A DNA stretch of 64,000 nucleotides. Origin: Opitutales bacterium (GTDB lineage: Bacteria > Verrucomicrobiota > Verrucomicrobiia > Opitutales > Oceanipulchritudinaceae). The notes under the pieces were generated by a model. It was given only the letters and a program-made list of their open reading frames with translations, was not told the DNA's origin and ran no database searches. Position 1 is the stretch's first letter, and each line of letters begins with the position of its first letter. The DNA lies in contig JAFIGG010000004.1 of NCBI GenBank assembly GCA_020831485.1, positions 45,760 to 109,759 on the forward strand. Reading direction: 5' to 3'. Positions 46,470 to 54,461 of the stretch are shown here, piece after piece. Both the position numbers and the translations under genes were made by a program.

Positions 46470-47182
46470 TTTCCGAATGGCGTAGCTACGCGATTGAAGA
46501 CTTCATCCCCTTCACCGCGGATGTCTATCTACGCCTGATCGAACGCGTCAATAGCGGTCAATGGCCTCTGCAGCTTCCCATGCTGATAGTGGGGCTGGCG
46601 GTCATCGTGCTGCTCGGGCGCAAGCGAAAGCTCAGCGCGGGCGCTCTGCTGGCGGCCGCGTGGGTCTGGGTCGGCACAGCTTTCCTGATCCAAAGATACG
46701 CACAGCTCACCTGGGTCGCCGATTACTGGGGCTGGGCCTTCTGTGCCCAGGCCATTGTTCTGTGTGCATTCGCCTTCGGTAGCAAAAGCGACTTTCGCTT
46801 TCGCAAGCCATTTCCGATCAGCGATTGCCTCGGCCTGGCCATCGCGCTCTACGGTCTGGTCGCCTACCCACTCCTGACAGCCTTCGCCGGCAGCGGTTGG
46901 GCACAATCTGAGAGCTTTGGCATTCACCCGGATCCCACCGCCATTGCCACTCTGGGTATTCTAATTCTATTCAGTCGCGGATGGCAGCTCTGGATCCAAA
47001 GCCTCATCCCCCTAAGTTGGTGTGTTTTCAGCGCCCTTACACTCTCGGTGCTGGAAACTTCGGGCTTTTATATACTGGTTAGCGGGATCGCATTGTTCCT
47101 CGTAAGTATGGTCTGGGTAAGCGTGAGTCCGTTTTTTGAGCGGGCCCAGGCGCAGTCTGAACTTGATTCGCAAGGATTGTGA
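46466..47182 (+). CDS. Membrane protein, DUF6064-like
   Basis: The protein has 238 residues with about six membrane helices. The N-terminal IEDFIPFTADVYLRLIERVN followed by SGQWPLQL resembles the DUF6064 family, whose function is unknown. Internal phrases WVWVGTAFLIQRYAQLTWVA and GWAQSESFGIHPDPTAIATL support this. Its ATG overlaps the aldo/keto reductase stop by 4 bp (ATGA). A 28-bp repeat element containing a hairpin starts 7 nt after its stop. Confidence 0.7.
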   Translation: MISEWRSYAIEDFIPFTADVYLRLIERVNSGQWPLQLPMLIVGLAVIVLLGRKRKLSAGALLAAAWVWVGTAFLIQRYAQLTWVADYWGWAFCAQAIVLCAFAFGSKSDFRFRKPFPISDCLGLAIALYGLVAYPLLTAFAGSGWAQSESFGIHPDPTAIATLGILILFSRGWQLWIQSLIPLSWCVFSALTLSVLETSGFYILVSGIALFLVSMVWVSVSPFFERAQAQSELDSQGL

Positions 47183-47188
47183 ACCTAT

Positions 47189-47216
47189 GCGGCGGCCTCG
47201 GCGAGGCCGCCCTACC
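47189..47216. repeat. Dispersed palindromic repeat, identical to 31565-31592
   Basis: Perfect hairpin GGCGGCCTCG, G, CGAGGCCGCC at 47191-47211, with the flanks also conserved to the copy at 31565-31592 (28 bp identical). It lies 9 nt after a stop codon. Confidence 0.85.
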
Positions 47217-47292
47217 AACCCATCCACCCCTCCACCAATCCAACAATCCACCCATCCAACATTCCACCCCCTCCACTCCCTCACTCATTTCC
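47217..47292. repeat. Pyrimidine-rich tract, degenerate GTGGA-type repeat on the minus strand
   Basis: On the minus strand this reads as irregular GTGGAnnnn and TGGATnnn units (e.g. GTGGAGGGG, GTGGAATGT) with steps of 7-9 bp. This resembles a decayed member of the GTGGACNNN family. It lies upstream of marR. Confidence 0.4.
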
Positions 47293-47331
47293 CTTGACAT
47301 CAAGATATAATCCGCTTTCTCTCCTTTCCCA

Positions 47332-47781
47332 ATGAGCAAGATCTATCAGCATTCCGGCGCCCATTTGTTCCTTCTTTTCTGGAAGGCTTCGCATGCGGTG
47401 CGTCGATTTGATGAAAACAGCATTCGTGACAGTGGGTTTCGCTCGTTTTCGGACTTTGCGGTGCTGGAAGTGCTTTTGCACAAGGGGGCTCTGCCGGTAA
47501 ACACCATTGGCGAAAAGGTACTCCTGACCAGTGGGTCCATCACCACTGCGGTTCAGCGTCTGGAGAAGCAGGGGCTGGTGCGCCGGGAAAAGGCCGTGGA
47601 CGACGCACGGGTGGTCATGGTTCACCTGACCGACTCCGGGCGCGAGCGGATTGAATCGGCATTTTCAAAGCACACCGACAACCTCGAAAAACTCTTCGAA
47701 GCTCTCGACGGCAGTGAACGCGCGCAGTTTGCGGGACTCATGCGCAAACTCGGGCAGCATGCCGAAGGCCTCAACCTCTAA
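47332..47781 (+). CDS. MarR-family transcriptional regulator
   Basis: The protein has 149 residues. Winged helix-turn-helix of MarR type: LEVLLHKGALPVNTIGEKVL (helices before recognition), TSGSITTAVQRLEKQGLVRR (recognition helix), VDDARVVMVHLTDSGRERI (wing). It should bind DNA as a dimer and respond to a small ligand or oxidant. It lies 48 bp upstream of a DoxX gene on the same strand and may control it; no exact operator could be identified. Confidence 0.93.
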   Translation: MSKIYQHSGAHLFLLFWKASHAVRRFDENSIRDSGFRSFSDFAVLEVLLHKGALPVNTIGEKVLLTSGSITTAVQRLEKQGLVRREKAVDDARVVMVHLTDSGRERIESAFSKHTDNLEKLFEALDGSERAQFAGLMRKLGQHAEGLNL

Positions 47782-47828
47782 TAACTTCATATCAAGCCAA
47801 ACAACCCTTATCTCAACTCAATCATACT

Positions 47829-48263
47829 ATGAGCATCAAAAACACAATCCTGAGCACTTCTAACTCCGCAGCCTTTCTGCCCATCCGGATCGCCGTCGGC
47901 GCGGTGATGATCGGTCACGGCGCACAAAAACTCTTTGGCTGGTGGGGCGGCCATGGACTGCAGGGCACCGCTGGCTTCTTCGCTGAAAACCTCGGCCTCG
48001 AGCCCGGCATGCTGATGGCAATCCTCGCCGGTGGCACCGAATTTTTCGGCGGCATCCTCTTGATCCTCGGCCTCCTGACACGTCCGGCAGCCCTGCTCAT
48101 CGCGGCAACCATGGCCGTGGCCATAATCAAGGTCCACCCGGACGCCTTTTTCCTTTCAAACAACGGCATGGAGTTTGCGCTGACTCTACTTCTCGCAAGT
48201 GTGGCACTGGTTATCGGCGGCGCCGGCGCGCTTTCGGTCGACCGCAAACTGGCGAATCGCTGA
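47829..48263 (+). CDS. DoxX-family membrane protein
   Basis: The protein has 144 residues and is a four-helix DoxX-like membrane protein. It begins AAFLPIRIAVGAVMIGHGAQ, then KLFGWWGGHGLQGTAGFFAE, and has a loop FAENLGLEPGMLMA and the helix VAIIKVHPDAFFLSNNGMEF. DoxX-type proteins are often linked to quinone, thiol or oxidative-stress functions, but the reaction is not settled for this branch. The neighbouring MarR gene supports ligand-controlled expression. A second DoxX gene is at the right edge of the window. Confidence 0.88.
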   Translation: MSIKNTILSTSNSAAFLPIRIAVGAVMIGHGAQKLFGWWGGHGLQGTAGFFAENLGLEPGMLMAILAGGTEFFGGILLILGLLTRPAALLIAATMAVAIIKVHPDAFFLSNNGMEFALTLLLASVALVIGGAGALSVDRKLANR

Positions 48264-48302
48264 TCCTTTTGCGCGGACACTTTTAGTCATCCGCAGACAA
48301 AA

Positions 48303-48335
48303 CCGGCCCCGTCGATCCGACGCGGCCGGCTTTTT
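48303..48335 (+). terminator. Rho-independent terminator after doxX
   Basis: CCGGCC (48303-48308) pairs with GGCCGG (48324-48329), and an inner CGTC/GACG stem continues past one C-C mismatch. Five T follow. It is 39 nt past the DoxX stop. Confidence 0.85.
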
Positions 48336-48466
48336 AACAGAAGCAGGCCTTCTTCAACCCCAAAGCCCGTCTTCTGAATGCAATTCTTGAGCCTTTCTTA
48401 GGTATTCGACAATAAACACCCTGTTTCAATTGACACTGGAATGATTCTTGCAAAAGTCCGCGGCTT

Positions 48467-50893
48467 ATGGCTGCTAGCGGAATTCTAATTGCCATCTTTG
48501 CACCACTCGTCGGGATGGTGTTATTGGCGCTGTTGGGTGAGCGTTTGAAAACAAACGTTCGCTGGTTTGCACTCCCTTTTCCCTTGCTCTCTTTTGCACT
48601 GATCGTGCTGGAGACCATCGGACACTCTGCCGGGACGCAGAATTTCATTCATGTCGGCAGCTGGATCCCCGGGCTCGGCCTGGATTTCCTGATTCTGATC
48701 GACGGCCTCAGTCTCTTTTTCGGGCTGGTGGTCAGCGGCGTCGGGGTTCTGATTTTCTTCTACGCGAGTCAGTACCTTGACGACCACTACGCGCACCATG
48801 ACCGCTTTTACGCCTACCTGCTGCTGTTCATGGCAGCCATGCTCGGAACGGTCTTCAGCGGCAACCTGCTGTTGATGTTTGTCTGGTGGGAACTGACCGG
48901 CATCGCCTCCTTCTTCCTGATCGGATTCCTCCACAACAAGGCGGAATCGCGGGCTGGCGCCCGCATGGCCTTCATGGTCACCATCACTACCGGCTTGTTG
49001 ATGCTGGCCGGCATCATGCTGGTTTCGGAAGTCACCGGCAGCTTCAACCTGAATGAGATTCTGAGCCAGCCGATCGACCCGAGCCATTCGCTCTGGGTTG
49101 CGGCCTTCCTGCTGATAGCCATCGGTGGATTTGGCAAGTCCGCCCAGTTCCCCTTCTACTTCTGGTTGCCGAATGCGATGGCTGCGCCGACACCCGTTTC
49201 CGCCTACCTGCACAGCGCAACGATGGTGAAGCTCGGCGTTTTCCTAACTGCACGCATCTATCCGATGTTCAGCGAGGTTGATCTTTGGACACCGGTGCTG
49301 ACCACCATCGGCCTCACGACCTTCATCATTGCCTCGGTTTTTGCCCTGATTTCGCACAAGCTGAAAGCCATTCTGGCCTATTCAACGGTCGCCGCCCTCG
49401 CTTTCCTGATCTCCTTCTACGGCATGGCCCCCGCCGCCGGCGTGCAGTGGGACCTGATGCACATTCAGAACCACGTATTCTATAAAGGCTGCCTGTTCAT
49501 GGTGGTTGGCATTGTCACTCACTGCACCGGAATGACCGACATCCGCCAACTCGGAGGCCTGCGCAAGCGCATGCCCCTGCTGGCGACCATAACCGCGATC
49601 TCGGCGGCTTCGATGGCCGGCGTCATCGTCACCTTCGGTTTCCTCAGCAAGGACTATGCCCTCGCCGAGAAGTTCGACTACATGACCGAATACGGCAGCT
49701 TCATGCCCGCCATGCCGCTCGTGCTCTTCATCCTCGGCTCCATTCTCAAGGTTGCTTTCTCGCTGCGGCTGTTCTGGCATATTTTCATGGGTGAAGAGCC
49801 CGAGGCTGTGGGCAAACACTTCCATGCACCCTCCTTTGGGGTCCAGCTGTCCCCCCTGATTCTGGCGGTTGCCACGGTCTTTTTCGGCCTCTTCCCTTCA
49901 CTCCTGCAAGGCTTCTATGAGAAGCTGGCCGTTCCCGGGCTGCACGCCGAGCTGAAGCCCAACTCTCTGTATCTCTGGCATGGCTTCGACAACATAGCTT
50001 TCCAGCTCAGCGCGGCCATCCTCGCCATTGGTGCCCTGCTCTACTTCGTTCTGGATCGCTTCACTGGCTGGCGCTGGGAAGGCATTCCAAAGGCCATCCG
50101 CCTGGACGATGCCTTCGAATGGGGCGTCGCCCGTATTCCGAAGTTTGGCAATCTCGTCAACCAGTCCGTTCGCGCCGACACCGCCACCGCCTACATTCCG
50201 ATCATTTCTGCGACCTTCATCGCCGTGTTTGGAGCCTACATTGTCTACAACCCCGCAGTACTCGGGGCTCTGGCAGGCAAATGGCAGATGCCCTTCCACG
50301 AGGCCGAAGTGATTGCCCTCCTGACCGCTACACTGATTGCGGTTGCAGCCCAGGGCATTCTGATCGCCAGCCGCTGGACGACGCAGCTGATTTTCACCAG
50401 CATCGTGGGCTTTCTGATTACTTTCTACTTTGTTTTGTTCCGCGCTCCTGACCTGGCGATGACTCAGATCCTGATTGAGGCCGCGACCCTCATCATGGTC
50501 CTGCTGCTGCTGGCGCGCTTCCCGCGCCGGGCTCAGGCAGGCGAGGTAACCGGCAAGGCCCAGGCCCTGCTGAAAACCAGCAACTCGGTGATCGCAATCG
50601 GTGTCGGCGTGATTGTCGGGTCCCTGACCCTGATCTTCGGCTTGGCACCTTCTGCACCCATCGGCCCCTGGTACATCGAGAATACACTTGAAAAAGCCTA
50701 CGGCACCAACGCGGTGAACACCATCCTGGTCGATTTCCGGGCCTTGGACACCCTGCTGGAGGTCGGCGTGCTGTTGATTGCCGGGCTCGGAATTCTCGCC
50801 CTGCTCATGCGCCGCAAGCGCACCCCTGCTGAAATGCGCGAAGGCGCACATGGTCAAGGCGGCCTCGGCATCGACCCTGAACCCAAACGCTAA
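48467..50893 (+). CDS. mrpA: Mrp cation/proton antiporter subunit A
   Basis: The protein has 808 residues. NuoL/ND5-like large subunit of the Mrp (Mnh) antiporter with roughly 20 membrane helices. Landmarks are the FYASQYLDDHYAHHDRFYAY region, FVWWELTGIASFFLIGF, a proton-path lysine segment GGFGKSAQFPFYFWLPNAMA, and HSATMVKLGVFL. The C-terminal third carries the MrpA-specific helices (MbhD/MbhE-like). Mrp exchanges cytoplasmic Na for protons and supports salt and alkali tolerance. First of seven genes ordered A-B-C-D-E-F-G, most overlapping. Its stop overlaps the ribosome site (AAGGAG) of mrpB. Confidence 0.96.
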   Translation: MAASGILIAIFAPLVGMVLLALLGERLKTNVRWFALPFPLLSFALIVLETIGHSAGTQNFIHVGSWIPGLGLDFLILIDGLSLFFGLVVSGVGVLIFFYASQYLDDHYAHHDRFYAYLLLFMAAMLGTVFSGNLLLMFVWWELTGIASFFLIGFLHNKAESRAGARMAFMVTITTGLLMLAGIMLVSEVTGSFNLNEILSQPIDPSHSLWVAAFLLIAIGGFGKSAQFPFYFWLPNAMAAPTPVSAYLHSATMVKLGVFLTARIYPMFSEVDLWTPVLTTIGLTTFIIASVFALISHKLKAILAYSTVAALAFLISFYGMAPAAGVQWDLMHIQNHVFYKGCLFMVVGIVTHCTGMTDIRQLGGLRKRMPLLATITAISAASMAGVIVTFGFLSKDYALAEKFDYMTEYGSFMPAMPLVLFILGSILKVAFSLRLFWHIFMGEEPEAVGKHFHAPSFGVQLSPLILAVATVFFGLFPSLLQGFYEKLAVPGLHAELKPNSLYLWHGFDNIAFQLSAAILAIGALLYFVLDRFTGWRWEGIPKAIRLDDAFEWGVARIPKFGNLVNQSVRADTATAYIPIISATFIAVFGAYIVYNPAVLGALAGKWQMPFHEAEVIALLTATLIAVAAQGILIASRWTTQLIFTSIVGFLITFYFVLFRAPDLAMTQILIEAATLIMVLLLLARFPRRAQAGEVTGKAQALLKTSNSVIAIGVGVIVGSLTLIFGLAPSAPIGPWYIENTLEKAYGTNAVNTILVDFRALDTLLEVGVLLIAGLGILALLMRRKRTPAEMREGAHGQGGLGIDPEPKR

Positions 50894-50905
50894 GGAGACC
50901 CGATC

Positions 50906-51457
50906 ATGCCAATGCAATCCACAGATTCTCCGATTTTCAAAAGCGTCGCGGTTGTGATGTTTTTCATCGTCAACCTGTTTGCGCTGTACCTGCTTTTTCG
51001 CGGCCACAATATGCCCGGCGGCGGCTTCATCGCCGGGGTGGCAACCTCTGTCGCCGTCATCCTGTTGAGTTTCGGCATGGGTTTGGAAGCTGCACAGAAG
51101 ATCCTCCGCAGCGATCCCATCCGCATTGCAACCTGGGGCTTTCTCATCGCTACCCTGAGTGGCGTGCTGCCAATGTTCTTCGGTCTGCCCTATCTGACAA
51201 CTTTCAACTACAAGGCCTACGAATTACCGGTTATCGGTGACTTCTACATCGGCACTCCACTCAGCTTCGATATCGGCGTCTACATGGTTGTCGTCGGCGT
51301 GATCACCAAAGTGATTTTTGTCATCGCCGAATCCACCAGTCAGGAACACCGCCTAGTGCGTATAGCCGAATCCGGCTACTGTGCCCGGAGTGAAGAGCCG
51401 ATTGAGGAAGATCCACTGAGAAAATCCGAAGAGGTACCCATCCATCCAGACAAATGA
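50906..51457 (+). CDS. mrpB: Mrp antiporter subunit B
   Basis: The protein has 183 residues and belongs to the MnhB family: four membrane helices, with the typical GGGFIAGVATSVAVILLSFG and VIGDFYIGTPLSFDIGVYMV segments. A strong AAGGAG ribosome site lies 8 nt before the ATG, overlapping the mrpA stop. The cytoplasmic C terminus is longer than in many MrpB proteins (about 30 acidic residues). The stop overlaps the mrpC start (ATGA). Confidence 0.94.
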   Translation: MPMQSTDSPIFKSVAVVMFFIVNLFALYLLFRGHNMPGGGFIAGVATSVAVILLSFGMGLEAAQKILRSDPIRIATWGFLIATLSGVLPMFFGLPYLTTFNYKAYELPVIGDFYIGTPLSFDIGVYMVVVGVITKVIFVIAESTSQEHRLVRIAESGYCARSEEPIEEDPLRKSEEVPIHPDK

Positions 51458-51816
51458 TCCTGCTCACCGCCATTCTTGTGGGCGTGCTTTTCGCCCAATC
51501 CACCTACTTAATCCTGCAACGCAGCTTCGTGCGGATTCTGTTCGGGATCATCCTGCTGGCCAATGCCGCCAATCTGGCAGTGCTGGCCATGTCCGGTGAT
51601 CCCAGCGGCAAAGGCGTGCCCATCGCGGACGGCCGCACGGAATTGTCGGCCGATCCCTTGCCTCAGGCACTGATCCTCACTGCCATTGTCATCGGCTTTG
51701 GTGTGGCCGCGTATTTCATAGCTCTGCTCTACCGCACCTTCCTCGACTGGAAAACCACCGATGCAGGCGAGCTGTTTGCGAAATCCACTACGGACGATTC
51801 CAACTCTGAATCCTGA
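51454..51816 (+). CDS. mrpC: Mrp antiporter subunit C
   Basis: The protein has 120 residues. NuoK-like three-helix subunit: VLFAQSTYLILQRSFVRILF, GIILLANAANLAVLAMSG and PQALILTAIVIGFGVAAYFI. The PQALILTAIVI motif is diagnostic. ATGA overlap with mrpB upstream and TGATG overlap with mrpD downstream. Confidence 0.95.
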   Translation: MILLTAILVGVLFAQSTYLILQRSFVRILFGIILLANAANLAVLAMSGDPSGKGVPIADGRTELSADPLPQALILTAIVIGFGVAAYFIALLYRTFLDWKTTDAGELFAKSTTDDSNSES

Positions 51817-53321
51817 TGATTATCATCCTGCCCGTTCTGATTCCCTTGCTGACCGCAATCTGTGGTCTGCTGGTACAAAAATCTTCGATTGGAAGACGCT
51901 GGTTCTTTGGCTTCTCGGCCTGGGTCCAATTTGGTCTGGCCATTTACCTGGTGCGCGAAGCCTGGGTTTCCGGCACCCAGGGCCTTTATTTAGGCGGCTG
52001 GGAAGCCCCCATCGGCATCACCCTGGTGCTGGACATGCTCAGCGCCCTGATGGTCGGCATGGCGACGCTGATGACGCTCGCCTGCACAATTTACGGCTTC
52101 TACGAACAGAAGGTCGAAGACAAACATCCGCTGCGACTGCCTTTGATTCAGCTCCTGCTGGTAGGCATGAACCTGAGCATTCTCACTGGTGACCTGTTCA
52201 ATCTATTCGTCGCCTTTGAGGTCATGTTGCTGGCCTCCTATGCGCTGATCACACTGGAAGCCGACGACTGGGATGTCCGCCAGGCCTTTCCGTATGTCGC
52301 GATCAACATTTTCGGCTCCGCCTTTTTCCTGATCGGCTGTGGTTTTACCTACGGACTCTTCGGCAGCCTCAATTTCGCCGACATTGCCCTGCAAAGCGAG
52401 CAGATGCTCGCAGATGGCGAGGGATCGCCCTATCAGGTGGAACTGCTGGCGATGTTGATGGTGTTCGTATTTGCAATCAAAGCCGGCGCCTTCCCGCTCT
52501 ACTACTGGCTACCCAATAGTTATCCAATTCTGCCCCCCGCATTGGCCGGCCTCTTTTCGGGTATGCTCACCAAGGTCGGCGTTTACGTGCTGATTCGCTG
52601 GTTGGGCACGGTAATGCCCCACGATCTGGACTTTATCTACAACGTTCTGGTCTGGGTGGGCATCGCCAGTATGTTCTTTGCGGTTCTGGGTGCGGTTTCG
52701 CGCAACTTCATCCGCGGGATCCTCAGTTTCCACATCCCGAGTCAGATTGGATTCATGCTGCTGGCGATCGGATTCTTCACCCCTTATGCCTTTGCCGCCG
52801 GGATCTTCTTCCTGCTCCACAACATCATGGCTAAGGGAAGCCTCTTCCTCTGCGGCGGCGTGGTGACCTTCCTCTGCGGTTCGGACGACCTGAAAAAGAC
52901 CGGCAACCTCTGGGTCGCCAGCCCGTTGCTCGGTGTGGTCTTTTTCGTGCAGGCCATGTCGCTGGCCGGCCTACCACCCTTTTCCGGCTTCTGGGGCAAA
53001 TACATGATCATCCGCGAGGGCATCGCCCTCGGTGAATACGTGCTGGTCGGATTCGCTCTGGCCGCCTCGGTGCTGACCCTTTTCTCCATGCTGAAGATCT
53101 GGCTGGCGTCGTTCTGGACCGAAAACCCGGACGTCAAACCGCGGGTCGACGACAAACGCTGGCGCAAAATGACCTACGCGGTCGGCGGCATTGCCATCGT
53201 TTCACTGTTCATGGGTCTGGGCGCTCAATTGTTTGTTGAACTGTCCATGATGGCATCCGAACATGTGCTGGACCGCGTCGGCTACGCAGAAAGCATTCTG
53301 ACCGGGAGGGAATTCCGATGA
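51816..53321 (+). CDS. mrpD: Mrp antiporter subunit D
   Basis: The protein has 501 residues. NuoM/N-like subunit with about 14 helices. It shows VLDMLSALMVGMATLMTLAC, NLFVAFEVMLLASYALIT (with the conserved glutamate), AIKAGAFPLYYWLPNSYPIL and PPFSGFWGKYMIIREGIALG. It should form the second proton-pumping channel of the Mrp complex beside MrpA. Confidence 0.95.
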   Translation: MIIILPVLIPLLTAICGLLVQKSSIGRRWFFGFSAWVQFGLAIYLVREAWVSGTQGLYLGGWEAPIGITLVLDMLSALMVGMATLMTLACTIYGFYEQKVEDKHPLRLPLIQLLLVGMNLSILTGDLFNLFVAFEVMLLASYALITLEADDWDVRQAFPYVAINIFGSAFFLIGCGFTYGLFGSLNFADIALQSEQMLADGEGSPYQVELLAMLMVFVFAIKAGAFPLYYWLPNSYPILPPALAGLFSGMLTKVGVYVLIRWLGTVMPHDLDFIYNVLVWVGIASMFFAVLGAVSRNFIRGILSFHIPSQIGFMLLAIGFFTPYAFAAGIFFLLHNIMAKGSLFLCGGVVTFLCGSDDLKKTGNLWVASPLLGVVFFVQAMSLAGLPPFSGFWGKYMIIREGIALGEYVLVGFALAASVLTLFSMLKIWLASFWTENPDVKPRVDDKRWRKMTYAVGGIAIVSLFMGLGAQLFVELSMMASEHVLDRVGYAESILTGREFR

Positions 53322-53803
53322 AAGTCCTGATTATCCACATTCTACTGGCTCTGACCTGGTTGTTTCTCAGTCAGGGGCGCACCATGTTTGACCTGTTCAT
53401 GGGCGCCGTGCTCGGCTTCGCCATCCTGTATGTATTTCAGTCGGTGCTGTCGACCCGCGGCTACATTCTGCGAGTCCTGGGCTTCTTCCGCTGGTTCATC
53501 ATCTTCCTCCGCGAATTCATCGTTTCCAACCTGCACGTGGCTTGGATCATCCTCAGCCGAAGCGGAAAGTCGATTGAACCCCGCTTTATTGAAATGGACG
53601 TCAGCGATCTGCGCGAAGAAGAGATGATCGTGCTCTCGCAGACGATCACCCTCACCCCCGGCACCTGCGCCGTCGAACTGGAAGTGGAAACCGGCAAACT
53701 GTTGGTCCACATTCTCGATGCCACGGATCCGGAAGCCGTTGCCGACTCTATCAAAAAGAACCTACGCGAACCCCTTCTCCAATTTACCCGCAGCCATGGA
53801 TAA
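53318..53803 (+). CDS. mrpE: Mrp antiporter subunit E
   Basis: The protein has 161 residues. Two N-terminal membrane helices, then a cytoplasmic domain carrying the MnhE hallmark segments LREFIVSNLHVAWIILSR and LSQTITLTPGTCAVELEVE. It overlaps mrpD by 4 bp (ATGA) and mrpF by 8 bp. Confidence 0.95.
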   Translation: MKVLIIHILLALTWLFLSQGRTMFDLFMGAVLGFAILYVFQSVLSTRGYILRVLGFFRWFIIFLREFIVSNLHVAWIILSRSGKSIEPRFIEMDVSDLREEEMIVLSQTITLTPGTCAVELEVETGKLLVHILDATDPEAVADSIKKNLREPLLQFTRSHG

Positions 53804-54098
53804 GGTCTTTCTCATATCTGAAATTTGTGTCTCCATTGCGATCTTCATCGGCTTGATCCGCATGATGCAGGGGCCCACCGTCGTCGACCGCATTCTCGCC
53901 TTCGACCTCGCGGCTGTCAGCCTGGTGGCATTCACCGCCCTGCTTTCCATTCGCTGGGACACACCACACTACCTGGAGCTGATCCTGATCATCTCATCGC
54001 TGGGCTTCTTTGGAACCGTCGCTCTGGTACACTACCTGATGCGCACGATTCCGGACCCGGAACCAAAGGACGCTGAGAAGGGAGGCGAATCGTCATGA
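53796..54098 (+). CDS. mrpF: Mrp antiporter subunit F
   Basis: The protein is 100 residues from ATG 53796 (MDKVFLISEICVSIAIFIGL); the frame extends to 53718 inside mrpE but MrpF proteins are short. Three helices; the loop MMQGPTVVDRILAFDLAAVS is diagnostic for MnhF. The tail is acidic. The stop overlaps the mrpG start by 4 bp. Confidence 0.94.
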   Translation: MDKVFLISEICVSIAIFIGLIRMMQGPTVVDRILAFDLAAVSLVAFTALLSIRWDTPHYLELILIISSLGFFGTVALVHYLMRTIPDPEPKDAEKGGESS

Positions 54099-54448
54099 GC
54101 ATCACTGAAATCATCATCAGCTTTTTCATTCTCTCGGGCGCGATCTTCATCCTCATCAGTGCCGTTGGCATCTATAAATTGCCGGATGTTTTCTGCCGCA
54201 GCCACGCGCTGGGTAAAGGCATGACGCTGGGCATTTCCCTGGTCCTTATCGGGCTCTGGATTCACCTCGGCTTACAGGATGCGGGGGTCAAAGTGCCGCT
54301 TGCGATTCTGTTCCAGTTCGTGACCATTCCGGTCGCCAGTCACCTGCTGGCACAGCTGGCCTACCGCAAGCAATTACCCCGCTACAAGGCAGAGAAGGTG
54401 GACGTGATCAAGGAGACGCCTGAGTTCAAGGTGACGGACAAGTCCTGA
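54095..54448 (+). CDS. mrpG: Mrp antiporter subunit G
   Basis: The protein has 117 residues. MnhG/PhaG family: three helices, with the signature segment SAVGIYKLPDVFCRSHALGK and a C-terminal VASHLLAQLAYRKQ. It ends the seven-gene operon; the helicase gene begins 13 bp further on and may be read through. No terminator was seen between them. Confidence 0.95.
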   Translation: MSITEIIISFFILSGAIFILISAVGIYKLPDVFCRSHALGKGMTLGISLVLIGLWIHLGLQDAGVKVPLAILFQFVTIPVASHLLAQLAYRKQLPRYKAEKVDVIKETPEFKVTDKS

Positions 54449-54461
54449 TCCACCTGCCTGT

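Noticed and set aside
48437..48452. Sigma-54-like TGG-N8-TTGC upstream of mrpA
   Set aside because: The spacing is right, but the start point would fall about 4 nt before the ATG, leaving no ribosome site. A TTGACA overlapping it has no good -10. Likely chance.
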